From positions 1 through 44,561 of the forward strand of contig JALGTG010000001.1 in assembly GCA_029821495.1 (NCBI GenBank): a DNA stretch of 44,561 bases, written 5' to 3'. Made by a program: the position numbers and the translations under genes. Each line of letters begins with the position of its first letter. Position 1 is the first letter of the stretch. The stretch is from Candidatus Hebobacteria bacterium (GTDB lineage: Bacteria; Armatimonadota; Hebobacteria; Hebobacterales; Hebobacteraceae). A model generated the notes under the pieces. That model did not search any database. It was not told the DNA's origin and saw nothing but the letters and a program-made list of their open reading frames with translations. Of this stretch, positions 25,080 through 32,727 are shown piece by piece.

Positions 25080-25259
25080 CTTTCGTGTACAATCCAGTCC
25101 TCGGATGCCGGCCGGAGGAACCGGGGACCGAAATCGGCGGAGGCAGCCAGGCGGGAAGCCAGGATCGGAGGCAGGCAGACTCGCTCTGGGCGGTTTTCAG
25201 CCGCCAGGCAAGACTCATCCGGTGTCTTGCCGCGGCCGCGCGCGAATTCTCGGCAGAGG

Positions 25260-25288
25260 TTGTGAGAGGAACCCACTTGTGGTATGAT
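25260..25288 (+). promoter_or_regulatory. Promoter of the pilB operon
   Basis: TTGTGA (25260-25265), a 17-base spacer and TATGAT (25283-25288). Transcription would start near 25295, leaving a leader of about 88 bases with a small CGCC-TGTT-GGCG hairpin and an AAGGGGAA ribosome binding site before the ATG at 25383. The 180 bases further upstream show no other signal beyond an isolated TACAAT at 25088. Confidence 0.7.
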
Positions 25289-25382
25289 ATAGAAGCGAGA
25301 GGTCCAGTGGGATGCCCCGCCGCATTCATCGTCCGTAGCTTGTCGGTTCGCCTGTTGGCGCAGGTGTAAGGGGAACGGCCGG

Positions 25383-27125
25383 ATGGCGACACCGCAGGGA
25401 CCGAAAAAGCCGCTGGGGCAGATCCTCCTGGACAAGGGTCTGATCACCCAAGATCAGCTCGACGAGGCCCTTAGGGTCCAGAAGAATACGACCGAGCAGC
25501 TCGGCCGTATCCTGGTGGACTTGGGCTATATCGCCGAGCGCGACGCATTGAAGGCCCACGCCGAGCAGCTCGGCATGCCTTTCCTCGAGCTCGACCGCGT
25601 AAGCATGGACGAGGACGTCGCAAAGGCCATCCCCCAGAGCGTCGTCCAGCGTTACAACGCGGTCCCCATTCGGCGCAGCGGCAACCGGCTGACCGTTGCC
25701 ATGGCCGACCCCACCAATGTCTTCGCCCTGGACGACATCCGGCTCATTACGGGATACGAGATCGACCCCATGCTCGCCGCCCCCGACGACATCAACGCAC
25801 TGCTCCGCGGCGTGGATGGGGGCGCTACCCAGGAAGAGCTTCAAACCGCACTCCAGGCCCTCGACGGAGGCTTCGAGCAGGGGCTGGGCGACGATCTCGA
25901 CCTCACCACTGCAGGCGTCGACGAGGACATCCGCGCGGATCAGGCGCTCGAGGACGAAGCGCCCATCATCCGCGTCGTCAATGTCATCATCCAGCAGGCC
26001 ATCAAAGACCGCGCCAGCGACATCCACGTGGAGCCCGACCGACGCGGAGTTCGCATCCGCTACCGTGTGGACGGCGTCCTCCACGAGGTAATGAGGGTCC
26101 CCAAGTACGTCCACGCACCCCTCGTCTCCCGTATCAAGATTATGGGAGACATGAACATCGCCGAGCGCCGCCTCCCCCAGGACGGACGTATCCACATCAG
26201 ACACGAAGGCAAAGACTACGACCTCCGCGTCTCCAGCCTCCCTACCGTCTTCGGCGAAAAAGTCGTCATGCGTATCCTCGACCAAAGCAGCGTCTTGATC
26301 GGACTCAACAAGCTCGGCCTCTTCCCCGAGATCCAGGCCCAGTTGGAGTCCATCATCGTACAGCCCAACGGGATGATCCTCTCCACAGGACCCACGGGCT
26401 CCGGCAAGACAACCACCCAGTACTCCGTCCTCAACAAGATCAACTCCGTCGAGGTCAACATCACCACCATCGAGGACCCGGTCGAGTACCAGCTGCCGGG
26501 ACTCAACCAGGTCCACGTCAACCGGAAGGCGGGCCTCACCTTCGCCAACGCAATGCGCTACTTCGTCCGCCAGGACCCCGACATCATCATGGTCGGAGAA
26601 ATCCGCGACCTCGAGACCGCCGAAACCGCCATCCAGGCATCTCTTACCGGACACCTCGTTCTATCTACCCTACACACCAATGACGCGCCGTCGGCCGTCA
26701 CCCGTATGGTCGACATGGGCGTCGAGCCGTTCCTGATCTCCGCCTCCGTCATCGGCGTCCTGGCTCAGCGCCTCGGCCGTCGCATCTGCGCCAACTGCAA
26801 GGAGCCTTACAAGCCGCCAGCCGAGGCCCTACAGAGAGTCGGCTTCGACGTCGAGAACATGGATGACGTCGTCTTCTACCGCGGGCGCGGCTGCGATCAG
26901 TGTCTCCACACCGGATACAAGGGCCGCAACGGCATCTTTGAGTTCATGCTCATGACCGAGGAACTCCAGGACCTGATCGTCAAGCGAGCGCCGCTCTCTG
27001 AGGTCCGCAACGCTGCCTTGGCGAGCGGCATGAAGACCCTGAAGTCGGACGGTTTCCAGAAAGTGGTCGAGGGGCTCACAACGGTTGAGGAAGTTATGCG
27101 GGTGGTCTTCACGGCAGGAGGGTAG
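25383..27125 (+). CDS. pilB: Type IV pilus extension ATPase PilB
   Basis: A 580-residue hexameric ATPase of the PilB/GspE family that drives pilus assembly from the cytoplasm. The N-terminus holds two 24-residue MshEN-type motifs (residues 10-33 and 39-62), exactly 5 residues apart, with the LGxxLL..G.I....L..A...Q pattern. In MshE this pair binds cyclic di-GMP. The leading Arg of each motif is Pro or Gln here, so binding is uncertain. Walker A is GPTGSGKTTT (near 336), followed by the Asp box, Walker B (PDIIMVGEIRDLET) and the His box (GHLVLSTLHTNDA). A four-cysteine zinc site, CANC (near 469) and CDQC (near 504), is typical of PilB. The gene heads the pilus locus and is followed by pilT 58 bases later. 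Confidence 0.95.
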   Translation: MATPQGPKKPLGQILLDKGLITQDQLDEALRVQKNTTEQLGRILVDLGYIAERDALKAHAEQLGMPFLELDRVSMDEDVAKAIPQSVVQRYNAVPIRRSGNRLTVAMADPTNVFALDDIRLITGYEIDPMLAAPDDINALLRGVDGGATQEELQTALQALDGGFEQGLGDDLDLTTAGVDEDIRADQALEDEAPIIRVVNVIIQQAIKDRASDIHVEPDRRGVRIRYRVDGVLHEVMRVPKYVHAPLVSRIKIMGDMNIAERRLPQDGRIHIRHEGKDYDLRVSSLPTVFGEKVVMRILDQSSVLIGLNKLGLFPEIQAQLESIIVQPNGMILSTGPTGSGKTTTQYSVLNKINSVEVNITTIEDPVEYQLPGLNQVHVNRKAGLTFANAMRYFVRQDPDIIMVGEIRDLETAETAIQASLTGHLVLSTLHTNDAPSAVTRMVDMGVEPFLISASVIGVLAQRLGRRICANCKEPYKPPAEALQRVGFDVENMDDVVFYRGRGCDQCLHTGYKGRNGIFEFMLMTEELQDLIVKRAPLSEVRNAALASGMKTLKSDGFQKVVEGLTTVEEVMRVVFTAGG

Positions 27126-27183
27126 TGCCGCCGTAGGCTCGGGGGGCGACCGTTCACTCTTGCGAACTAGGGATGAGTGCATA

Positions 27184-28359
27184 ATGGCAGAGGCGACCGA
27201 GTCGGGAGAAGCCGGTCCGGAAGTTAGAGCACCAGACGCCCAGGGGCTCCCCACTGAGAGGGTGACGGCCGCGCGCCCCATCGAAGACGTCCACCTCGAC
27301 GAGCTCCTTCACCTCGTTGTCGACAAGAAGGGCTCAGACCTCCATCTCGCGCCTGGCGTGCCCCCCGTTCTCCGCATAGACGGGAAACTGCTCGCCACGA
27401 ACTTCGACGTGCTATCGGACTTCGAAGTGCAGCGGATGGTCTACGCAATCCTCACCGACGAGAACATCCGCAGCTTCGAGACCGACTACGAACTCGACTG
27501 CTCCTACGAGCTTAAGGGCGTCTCTCGTTTCCGGGTCAATATCTACCGCGATCGCGGCGCCGTCGCTGGCGCCTTCCGCGTCATCCCTTCCAGAATCCCC
27601 ACCGTCCGCGAGCTGGGCCTCCCCCTCGTCCTCGAGGACTTGAGCCGCAGACCCCGTGGGCTCGTCCTCGTCACCGGCCCAACTGGCTCCGGCAAATCCA
27701 CCACCCTGGCCGCACTCATCGGCCAGATCAACAACGAACGCTCCGAGCATATCATCACCATCGAAGATCCCATCGAGTACCTCCACACCCACCGGCGCAG
27801 CCTCGTCAACCAGCGAGAGATGGGCACCGATACCCGCAGCTTCGCCCAGGCCCTGCGCCATGCTCTGCGGGAGGACCCTGATGTCATCCTCGTGGGCGAG
27901 ATGCGGGACCTGGAGACGATGGCACTCGCAATCACCGCGGCCGAAACCGGACACCTGGTATTCTCTACCGTCCACACCAACAGCGCCGCCCAGACCGTGG
28001 ACCGCATCGTAGACGTGTTCCCCCCAGGCCAGCAGGAACAGATCCGCATTCAGCTCTCCAACACCCTCGAAGCAGTCCTCTCCCAGCAGCTCCTCCCGCG
28101 CGCCGGCACGCCGGGCCGAATCGCGGCCATGGAGATCATGGTCGCCTCTCCCGCCGTCCGCAACCTCATCCGGGAGGCCAAGGCCCACCAGATCACATCC
28201 ATCATCCAAACCAGCGCCCATCTAGGCATGCAGACCATGGACCAGTGCTTGCGCGATCTCTACCAGCGCGGCCTCATAACCTACGAAGAGGCCATGGGGC
28301 GCGCAATGAACCAGGAAGAGCTCAAGAAGATGCTCTTCACGCGGGGTGAGGAAGCCTAA
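27184..28359 (+). CDS. pilT: Type IV pilus retraction ATPase PilT
   Basis: A 391-residue PilT ATPase, which depolymerises the pilus and powers twitching. The start is the ATG of MAEATESGE. The frame is open upstream to 27085 inside the end of pilB, but the start chosen follows AGGGATGAG. About 35 residues of disordered N-terminus come before the PAS-like N-domain (LLHLVVDKKGSDLHLAPGVP). Walker A is GPTGSGKSTT (near 165), Walker B is PDVILVGEMRDLET (near 234), and the His box is GHLVFSTVHTNSA. AVRNLIRE near the C-terminus corresponds to the AIRNLIRE motif required for retraction in PilT. This distinguishes it from a second PilB. It is co-transcribed with pilB and pilC. Confidence 0.95.
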   Translation: MAEATESGEAGPEVRAPDAQGLPTERVTAARPIEDVHLDELLHLVVDKKGSDLHLAPGVPPVLRIDGKLLATNFDVLSDFEVQRMVYAILTDENIRSFETDYELDCSYELKGVSRFRVNIYRDRGAVAGAFRVIPSRIPTVRELGLPLVLEDLSRRPRGLVLVTGPTGSGKSTTLAALIGQINNERSEHIITIEDPIEYLHTHRRSLVNQREMGTDTRSFAQALRHALREDPDVILVGEMRDLETMALAITAAETGHLVFSTVHTNSAAQTVDRIVDVFPPGQQEQIRIQLSNTLEAVLSQQLLPRAGTPGRIAAMEIMVASPAVRNLIREAKAHQITSIIQTSAHLGMQTMDQCLRDLYQRGLITYEEAMGRAMNQEELKKMLFTRGEEA

Positions 28360-28388
28360 GGCAGGGCCGTCCCTCAGGAGACGACGCT

Positions 28389-29636
28389 ATGGCAACCTAC
28401 AACTACGTCGCTAAAGATGCCCTGGGAAAGGTCGTCACCGGAAGCTCCGAGGCGGAGAACGAGCAGATCCTCGTCCGCCGCCTCCGCGAGAAGGGCTTCT
28501 GGGTCCAGAAGGTCAACCCAGCCCACGCCCCCGCGCGACAACGGGCCCAAGTCCAGAAGGGCGGCGGATCGTTAGCCGTCTTCAGCCGCGTCAGCGGACG
28601 TGACCTCGCCATCTTCTGTCGCCAGTTCGCCACCATGATCGACGCAGGCGTCTCTCTAGTCCGGTGTCTGGCCGTCCTGGAGGAGCAGAGCGGCAGCGCT
28701 CGCCTGCGACAGATCATCAGCGAGATTCAGGCCGGAGTCGAGTCCGGCGAAACCCTATCCCGCTCCCTCACGCGCTGGCCGCGGGTCTTCGGCAATCTGT
28801 TCGTCGGGCTGGTCCGAGCCGGCGAGGTGGGTGGTGTTCTCGACGAAACCCTGAACCGACTCGCCACCTTCTTGGAGGAAAACGAGCGGCTTCGCCGCAA
28901 AGTCAAGTCGGCAATGACCTACCCGGCCCTGGTCCTGACGTTCGCCACAATAGTGGTCGTCGGTCTCGTGACCTTCATCCTGCCCCAGTTCATTCAAGTC
29001 TTCGAGGACCTGGGCATCGACAAAGACCTCCCCGCACCAACCCGGATCCTGGTCCAGATCAGCGACTTCTTGACCACCAAATACTGGATGGTCATCGGCG
29101 GTGTCATCCTGGCCTTCGTGGTCTTCAGCCAGTACACACGCACTCGCGTCGGCAAGCGACACTGGGACTGGTTCAAGCTGAAGGCACCCGTCTTCGGCAA
29201 GCTCAACCACAAGATCGCGATCGCGCGCTTCTCCCGCACCCTCAGCACGCTGCTCGTCAGCGGCGTCCCCATCCTCCAGGCCCTCGAAACGGTGGCGGGC
29301 GCCGTCGACAACGAGATCATCGGCGATGCCATCATGGCCGCCCGCGCCGCCATCCGTGAGGGCGAGCAGATCGGCGACCCTCTTCAGCGCAGCGGCATGT
29401 TCCCGCCAATGGTCGTCCAGATGGTGGCCATCGGCGAGGAAACCGGCTCCCTGGACGCAATGCTCTCGAAAATCGCGGACTTCTACGAGTCCGAGGTCGA
29501 CGCCACTCTCGCAAGCCTGACGGCGGCCCTGGAACCACTCCTCATCATCGTCCTCGGCTTCATCGTCGGCTTCATTGTCATTGCTATGTTCATGCCGCTC
29601 ATGCACGCCATCAGCCAACTGCAGTCTCAGGCGTAA
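28389..29636 (+). CDS. pilC: Type IV pilus inner-membrane platform protein PilC
   Basis: A 415-residue GspF/PilC-family protein, the inner-membrane platform on which the ATPases act. It has the usual N-terminal strand region (YNYVAKDALGKVVTGSSEAE), then two homologous T2SSF domains. The first, from about 75, includes FCRQFATMIDAGVSLVRCLA. The second includes FSRTLSTLLVSGVPILQALE. Each is followed by membrane helices (ALVLTFATIVVVGLVTFILP and EPLLIIVLGFIVGFIVIAMF). Length and order are normal. The ATG lies 29 bases after the pilT stop, preceded by AGGAG, and the prepilin peptidase gene begins 12 bases after its stop. Confidence 0.95.
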   Translation: MATYNYVAKDALGKVVTGSSEAENEQILVRRLREKGFWVQKVNPAHAPARQRAQVQKGGGSLAVFSRVSGRDLAIFCRQFATMIDAGVSLVRCLAVLEEQSGSARLRQIISEIQAGVESGETLSRSLTRWPRVFGNLFVGLVRAGEVGGVLDETLNRLATFLEENERLRRKVKSAMTYPALVLTFATIVVVGLVTFILPQFIQVFEDLGIDKDLPAPTRILVQISDFLTTKYWMVIGGVILAFVVFSQYTRTRVGKRHWDWFKLKAPVFGKLNHKIAIARFSRTLSTLLVSGVPILQALETVAGAVDNEIIGDAIMAARAAIREGEQIGDPLQRSGMFPPMVVQMVAIGEETGSLDAMLSKIADFYESEVDATLASLTAALEPLLIIVLGFIVGFIVIAMFMPLMHAISQLQSQA

Positions 29637-29648
29637 GGGGCCTCTTGA

Positions 29649-30500
29649 GTGTCGCCGCTCCCTGGGGCCGTGCTGTACGCTTCGATCTTCACTCTGGGCT
29701 GCGTAGTCGGGAGCTTTCTCAACGTCTGTATCTACCGCATGCCGCGGGACCGATCAGTCGTCGCCCCGCCTTCGCACTGCCCCCACTGCGGAGCCCGACT
29801 GCGGGCCATCGACCTCGTGCCGCTCATCAGCTTCCTCGCTCTCGGGCGGAAGTGCCGCTTCTGCGGCAGCCCGATTGCCTGGCGCTACTTCGCCGTCGAG
29901 CTGATAACCGGCCTGGTGTTCGTTGCCGTTTGGGCAGCCTCCGGCCCGGGGCTGCAAGTGCTGCCAAGCTGGATCTTCGCCTCCGTCGTTATAGCGGTCG
30001 TGTTTACGGACGTGGATCATATGATCATCCCGGACAAGCTCGTGGTGGCCGCACTCCTGGCGGCGCTGTTGAGCGAAGGGCTGTTGGCAATGCGAGGGGA
30101 GCCCCATCTGGCCTCTGTCAACCTGCTGGGCGGAGCACTTCCCATCCCCGGCTTCCTGGCCGGAGGTGTTGTGGGCCTTCTCGTCTTCGCCTTCATTCGC
30201 GTGTTCAGCCAGCTCCTCTTCCGACGAGAAGGAATGGGGCTCGGCGACGTGAAGCTCGCCGGCGCCATCGGCGCCATGTTGGGCCCCGTTCTCGCCCTCC
30301 TGAGCTTCGGGCTCGCCATTGTCGCAGGAGCCGTCCTCGGGATCTTGCTCCTCCTCGTGCGGCTGCGCCGCCGCATGGAGTATCTCCCCTTCGGCCCCTT
30401 CCTCGCCGTCTGCGCTCTGGTGGCGCTGGTGGCGCCGAAGACCCTGATCGGGCTGACCTCCACTCTCTACTCTCGCTGGGTGGAGATGTTGGCCCCGTGA
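29649..30500 (+). CDS. pilD: Prepilin peptidase / N-methyltransferase PilD
   Basis: A 283-residue membrane aspartic protease that cleaves class III signals before the Phe of GFTLxE and methylates the new N-terminus. It has the methylase-type N-terminal domain with two CxxC pairs (CPHC at 44-47, CRFC at 69-72). The two catalytic regions are FTDVDHMIIPD (120-130) and GMGLGDVKL with Asp200. The rest is about eight hydrophobic helices. The start is a GTG 12 bases after the pilC stop. At least four genes downstream encode proteins with matching cleavage sites, so the substrates sit in the same transcription unit. Confidence 0.93.
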   Translation: MSPLPGAVLYASIFTLGCVVGSFLNVCIYRMPRDRSVVAPPSHCPHCGARLRAIDLVPLISFLALGRKCRFCGSPIAWRYFAVELITGLVFVAVWAASGPGLQVLPSWIFASVVIAVVFTDVDHMIIPDKLVVAALLAALLSEGLLAMRGEPHLASVNLLGGALPIPGFLAGGVVGLLVFAFIRVFSQLLFRREGMGLGDVKLAGAIGAMLGPVLALLSFGLAIVAGAVLGILLLLVRLRRRMEYLPFGPFLAVCALVALVAPKTLIGLTSTLYSRWVEMLAP

Positions 30501-30606
30501 GGGCGGTTTCAGGGCCCCACAGCAGCGGGTATGACAGAAGTGCCTGGTCGCAGCGCAAGCAGGGCGGCTGCTGTCGCCTTGGCACGAGCTGATGAGAGGT
30601 GAGAGC

Positions 30607-31680
30607 ATGAAGCGTCACCGAGACTGCCGGACCGGTTTCACCCTGATCGAGTTGCTCGTCGTCATCGCCATCATCACAGTGCTCATCGCCATCGCGCTCC
30701 CTGTCTACTCCCGCGTGCGCGAGAAGGCGCGCCAGGCCGCTTGTATGGCCAACCTCCACCAGTTGGCCGTCAGCGTCCGCATGTACGCACTCGACTTCGG
30801 ACACTATCCCGGCCCCTACGATCCCGCCACCGGACAGGGCGGCCTCAACGCCCTCTACCCCACTCACCTCGACAACCGCGCCGCACTCATCTGCCCCGAT
30901 GACCCGATCCAGACAGGCGAGGATTACGTCAATCAGACGGTCCCAGTCAAACACAACACGCTGATCACGCCGATCGAGTATCGGCAGCTCCTCCTGGCCG
31001 CCAGCAGCATGCAGATGTATGTGGATCTAGACCCCAGCGGCGAGTACTTCGTCAACCTGTGGGAAGGGGACGATCCCAACACCTCCAACGAGGAGCGAGA
31101 CCCCGCCTTCTTCGTCGAGCACTACTCCAGCTACAACACTCTCTACAACTGGATGGGCTATGTGAAGGAAACCCGCACGTACAGGTTGTGCGGCTTCGAT
31201 GACCAGGAGCTCACGCCTGGAGACAACATCGCCTTCTGGTACTCCTGGCACTGCTGGGACCCCGAAGACAGGCTGGGAATCTGGTCCGACCCGAATCTCT
31301 TCCACACCATATCCAGCCATCTCGCCTACCATCTCGCCCAGCAGGTCTACTGGGAGACCTACACCGACAACATGTACGCCACCCAGGACCCCACCCGTCT
31401 CACCGACAACCTCGGCCGACCCCTCTGGAACGGTGGCAACCCGGACCAAAACGCCTACGACTACAGGCCATACGGCATGCCAAGCGCGGCCTTCCCCGGG
31501 CTCATCAACCGTAATGCTCCCGACAACACCATCATAACCCGCTGCTTCCACCACCGGGCCTACACCGGGGGAGGAGACGCTGCCGTGGGCAAGGACATCG
31601 CTCTCAGGATCGACGGAACCTGCGTCATGATCCCAGGCCTCGCCTACGACTGGGCCGTGCAGCCGCGGCAGACCCAATAG
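30607..31680 (+). CDS. Type IV pilin-like protein (DUF1559-type pseudopilin), first of the pilin cluster
   Basis: A 357-residue prepilin. The cleavage signal is RTG/FTLIELLVVIAIITVLIA, with Glu at position +5 and a 10-residue basic leader. The second of two in-frame ATGs (30607) is used because AGAGGTGAG sits just before it. After the helix comes AACMANLHQLAVSVRMYALD, the conserved segment of DUF1559-type pseudopilins, then a large aromatic-rich ectodomain (SSYNTLYNWMGYVKETRTYR). The end has a DG motif (ALRIDGTCVMI) in place of the usual DGSV. It is about twice the length of a classical PilA. Whether it is the major pilin or a minor one cannot be decided from sequence. A hairpin follows its stop. 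Confidence 0.85.
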   Translation: MKRHRDCRTGFTLIELLVVIAIITVLIAIALPVYSRVREKARQAACMANLHQLAVSVRMYALDFGHYPGPYDPATGQGGLNALYPTHLDNRAALICPDDPIQTGEDYVNQTVPVKHNTLITPIEYRQLLLAASSMQMYVDLDPSGEYFVNLWEGDDPNTSNEERDPAFFVEHYSSYNTLYNWMGYVKETRTYRLCGFDDQELTPGDNIAFWYSWHCWDPEDRLGIWSDPNLFHTISSHLAYHLAQQVYWETYTDNMYATQDPTRLTDNLGRPLWNGGNPDQNAYDYRPYGMPSAAFPGLINRNAPDNTIITRCFHHRAYTGGGDAAVGKDIALRIDGTCVMIPGLAYDWAVQPRQTQ

Positions 31681-31688
31681 CCCAACCC

Positions 31689-31715
31689 GCGCCGCCACCC
31701 GCGCGATTGCGGCGC
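31689..31715 (+). terminator. Hairpin between the first two pilin-like genes (possible attenuator)
   Basis: GCGCCGC (31689-31695) and GCGGCGC (31709-31715) form a perfect 7-base stem with a 13-base loop, beginning 9 bases after the stop of the first pilin and followed by TTCGCTT. The T-run is weak. It could stabilise the 3' end of the first pilin message or cut read-through partly. Confidence 0.4.
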
Positions 31716-31776
31716 TTCGCTTGCAGGAACAGCGACGCGTCGGCCGAAGACGCCCTATCACGAGCGGCCTCAGAGC

Positions 31777-32709
31777 ATGAGTCAACGGAGACTTGAGCCA
31801 ACCGGGTCCACCGCTCCCCTCGCGGGGCGGCGCGCGCACGCTATCGGCTTCACCCTGGTCGAGATGCTGATCGTAGTCGCCATACTCATCGTCCTCATGG
31901 CCATCGTCGTCCCCAGCTACAACGTGCTCGCCGCTCAGAATCGCCGCGCCTCCTGCGCCGCCAACATGAAAGCCATCGGCCAGGCCCTCGCGCTCTTCCG
32001 CGAAGACTACGGATGCTTCCCGCCGGACGCGACTGAGTTCCTCCCCCGGCCCACGTTTTCCAATCCGGACGACCCCGGGCAGGGCACCGGCGATGTGGTG
32101 ACCGCGGTGTACGACTCGGAGGGCAACCCGGTCAAGAGCGGAGTCCGCGGCCTCGGCCTCTACACCCTCTACTACCTTGGCGCCTACTCGGCTACACTAC
32201 CGCCACAAAGCGTCGAGCCGCGCATCCGCCACAAGCTCCGAATGCAGCTTGCGGCACAGGGACACGGCCTCAACGGACTGTCATGGTTCCGCGGCGGCGG
32301 CTACATTGACGAGCTCTCCACCTTCCATTGCCCCGCCAACGAAACCGAACTCAACGAGCTCGCCCTTCAGGACCGCAGCCGCCTCCCATATCTCGACGGC
32401 TGGAACAACTACGACATGTACTACCGCCGCAACTTCTGGCACCCGGGCCGGCCCGCCGGCGGCCCGTGGAATACCCGCCATCTCTTCCAGTCCTACCCCC
32501 CTGCCGACACGGTCGTTACCTGGTGCCCCTACCATCGTCATTCCGCCCCTCCCTCCGGTCCCGGCCTGACCGGGGAGATCTTCCCGGGCGACCAGGACAT
32601 CGTGCTCTTCGCGGACGGCAGCGTGCGCCGCATGGCCAGCCAGCCGTCCAACAAGATGTACCAGGAGCCGCCGGCCGCCTCCGGATGGCCCCAGGGCCCC
32701 ATAATGTAG
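31777..32709 (+). CDS. DUF1559-type pseudopilin, second of the cluster
   Basis: A 310-residue prepilin with the cleavage site HAIG/FTLVEMLIVVAILIVLM after a 24-residue leader, longer than usual. After the helix comes RRASCAANMKAIGQALALFR and then CFPPDATEF, the usual DUF1559-type sequence. The C-terminus carries DIVLFADGSVRRM, a good match to the DG end of the H-X9-DG signature, with a His-rich stretch (YHRHS) before it. The middle is rich in Gly, Tyr and Pro (YYLGAYSATLPPQ). It has no close family name beyond pseudopilin. It sits 97 bases after the first pilin and 18 bases before the PilV-like gene. Confidence 0.82.
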   Translation: MSQRRLEPTGSTAPLAGRRAHAIGFTLVEMLIVVAILIVLMAIVVPSYNVLAAQNRRASCAANMKAIGQALALFREDYGCFPPDATEFLPRPTFSNPDDPGQGTGDVVTAVYDSEGNPVKSGVRGLGLYTLYYLGAYSATLPPQSVEPRIRHKLRMQLAAQGHGLNGLSWFRGGGYIDELSTFHCPANETELNELALQDRSRLPYLDGWNNYDMYYRRNFWHPGRPAGGPWNTRHLFQSYPPADTVVTWCPYHRHSAPPSGPGLTGEIFPGDQDIVLFADGSVRRMASQPSNKMYQEPPAASGWPQGPIM

Positions 32710-32727
32710 CCGCACCAGGATCACTGA

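Noticed and set aside
25289-25382. Cyclic di-GMP riboswitch (GEMM) in the pilB leader
   Set aside because: The leader is short and I see no GEMM-like conserved core. Only a 4-base CGCC/GGCG hairpin is present.
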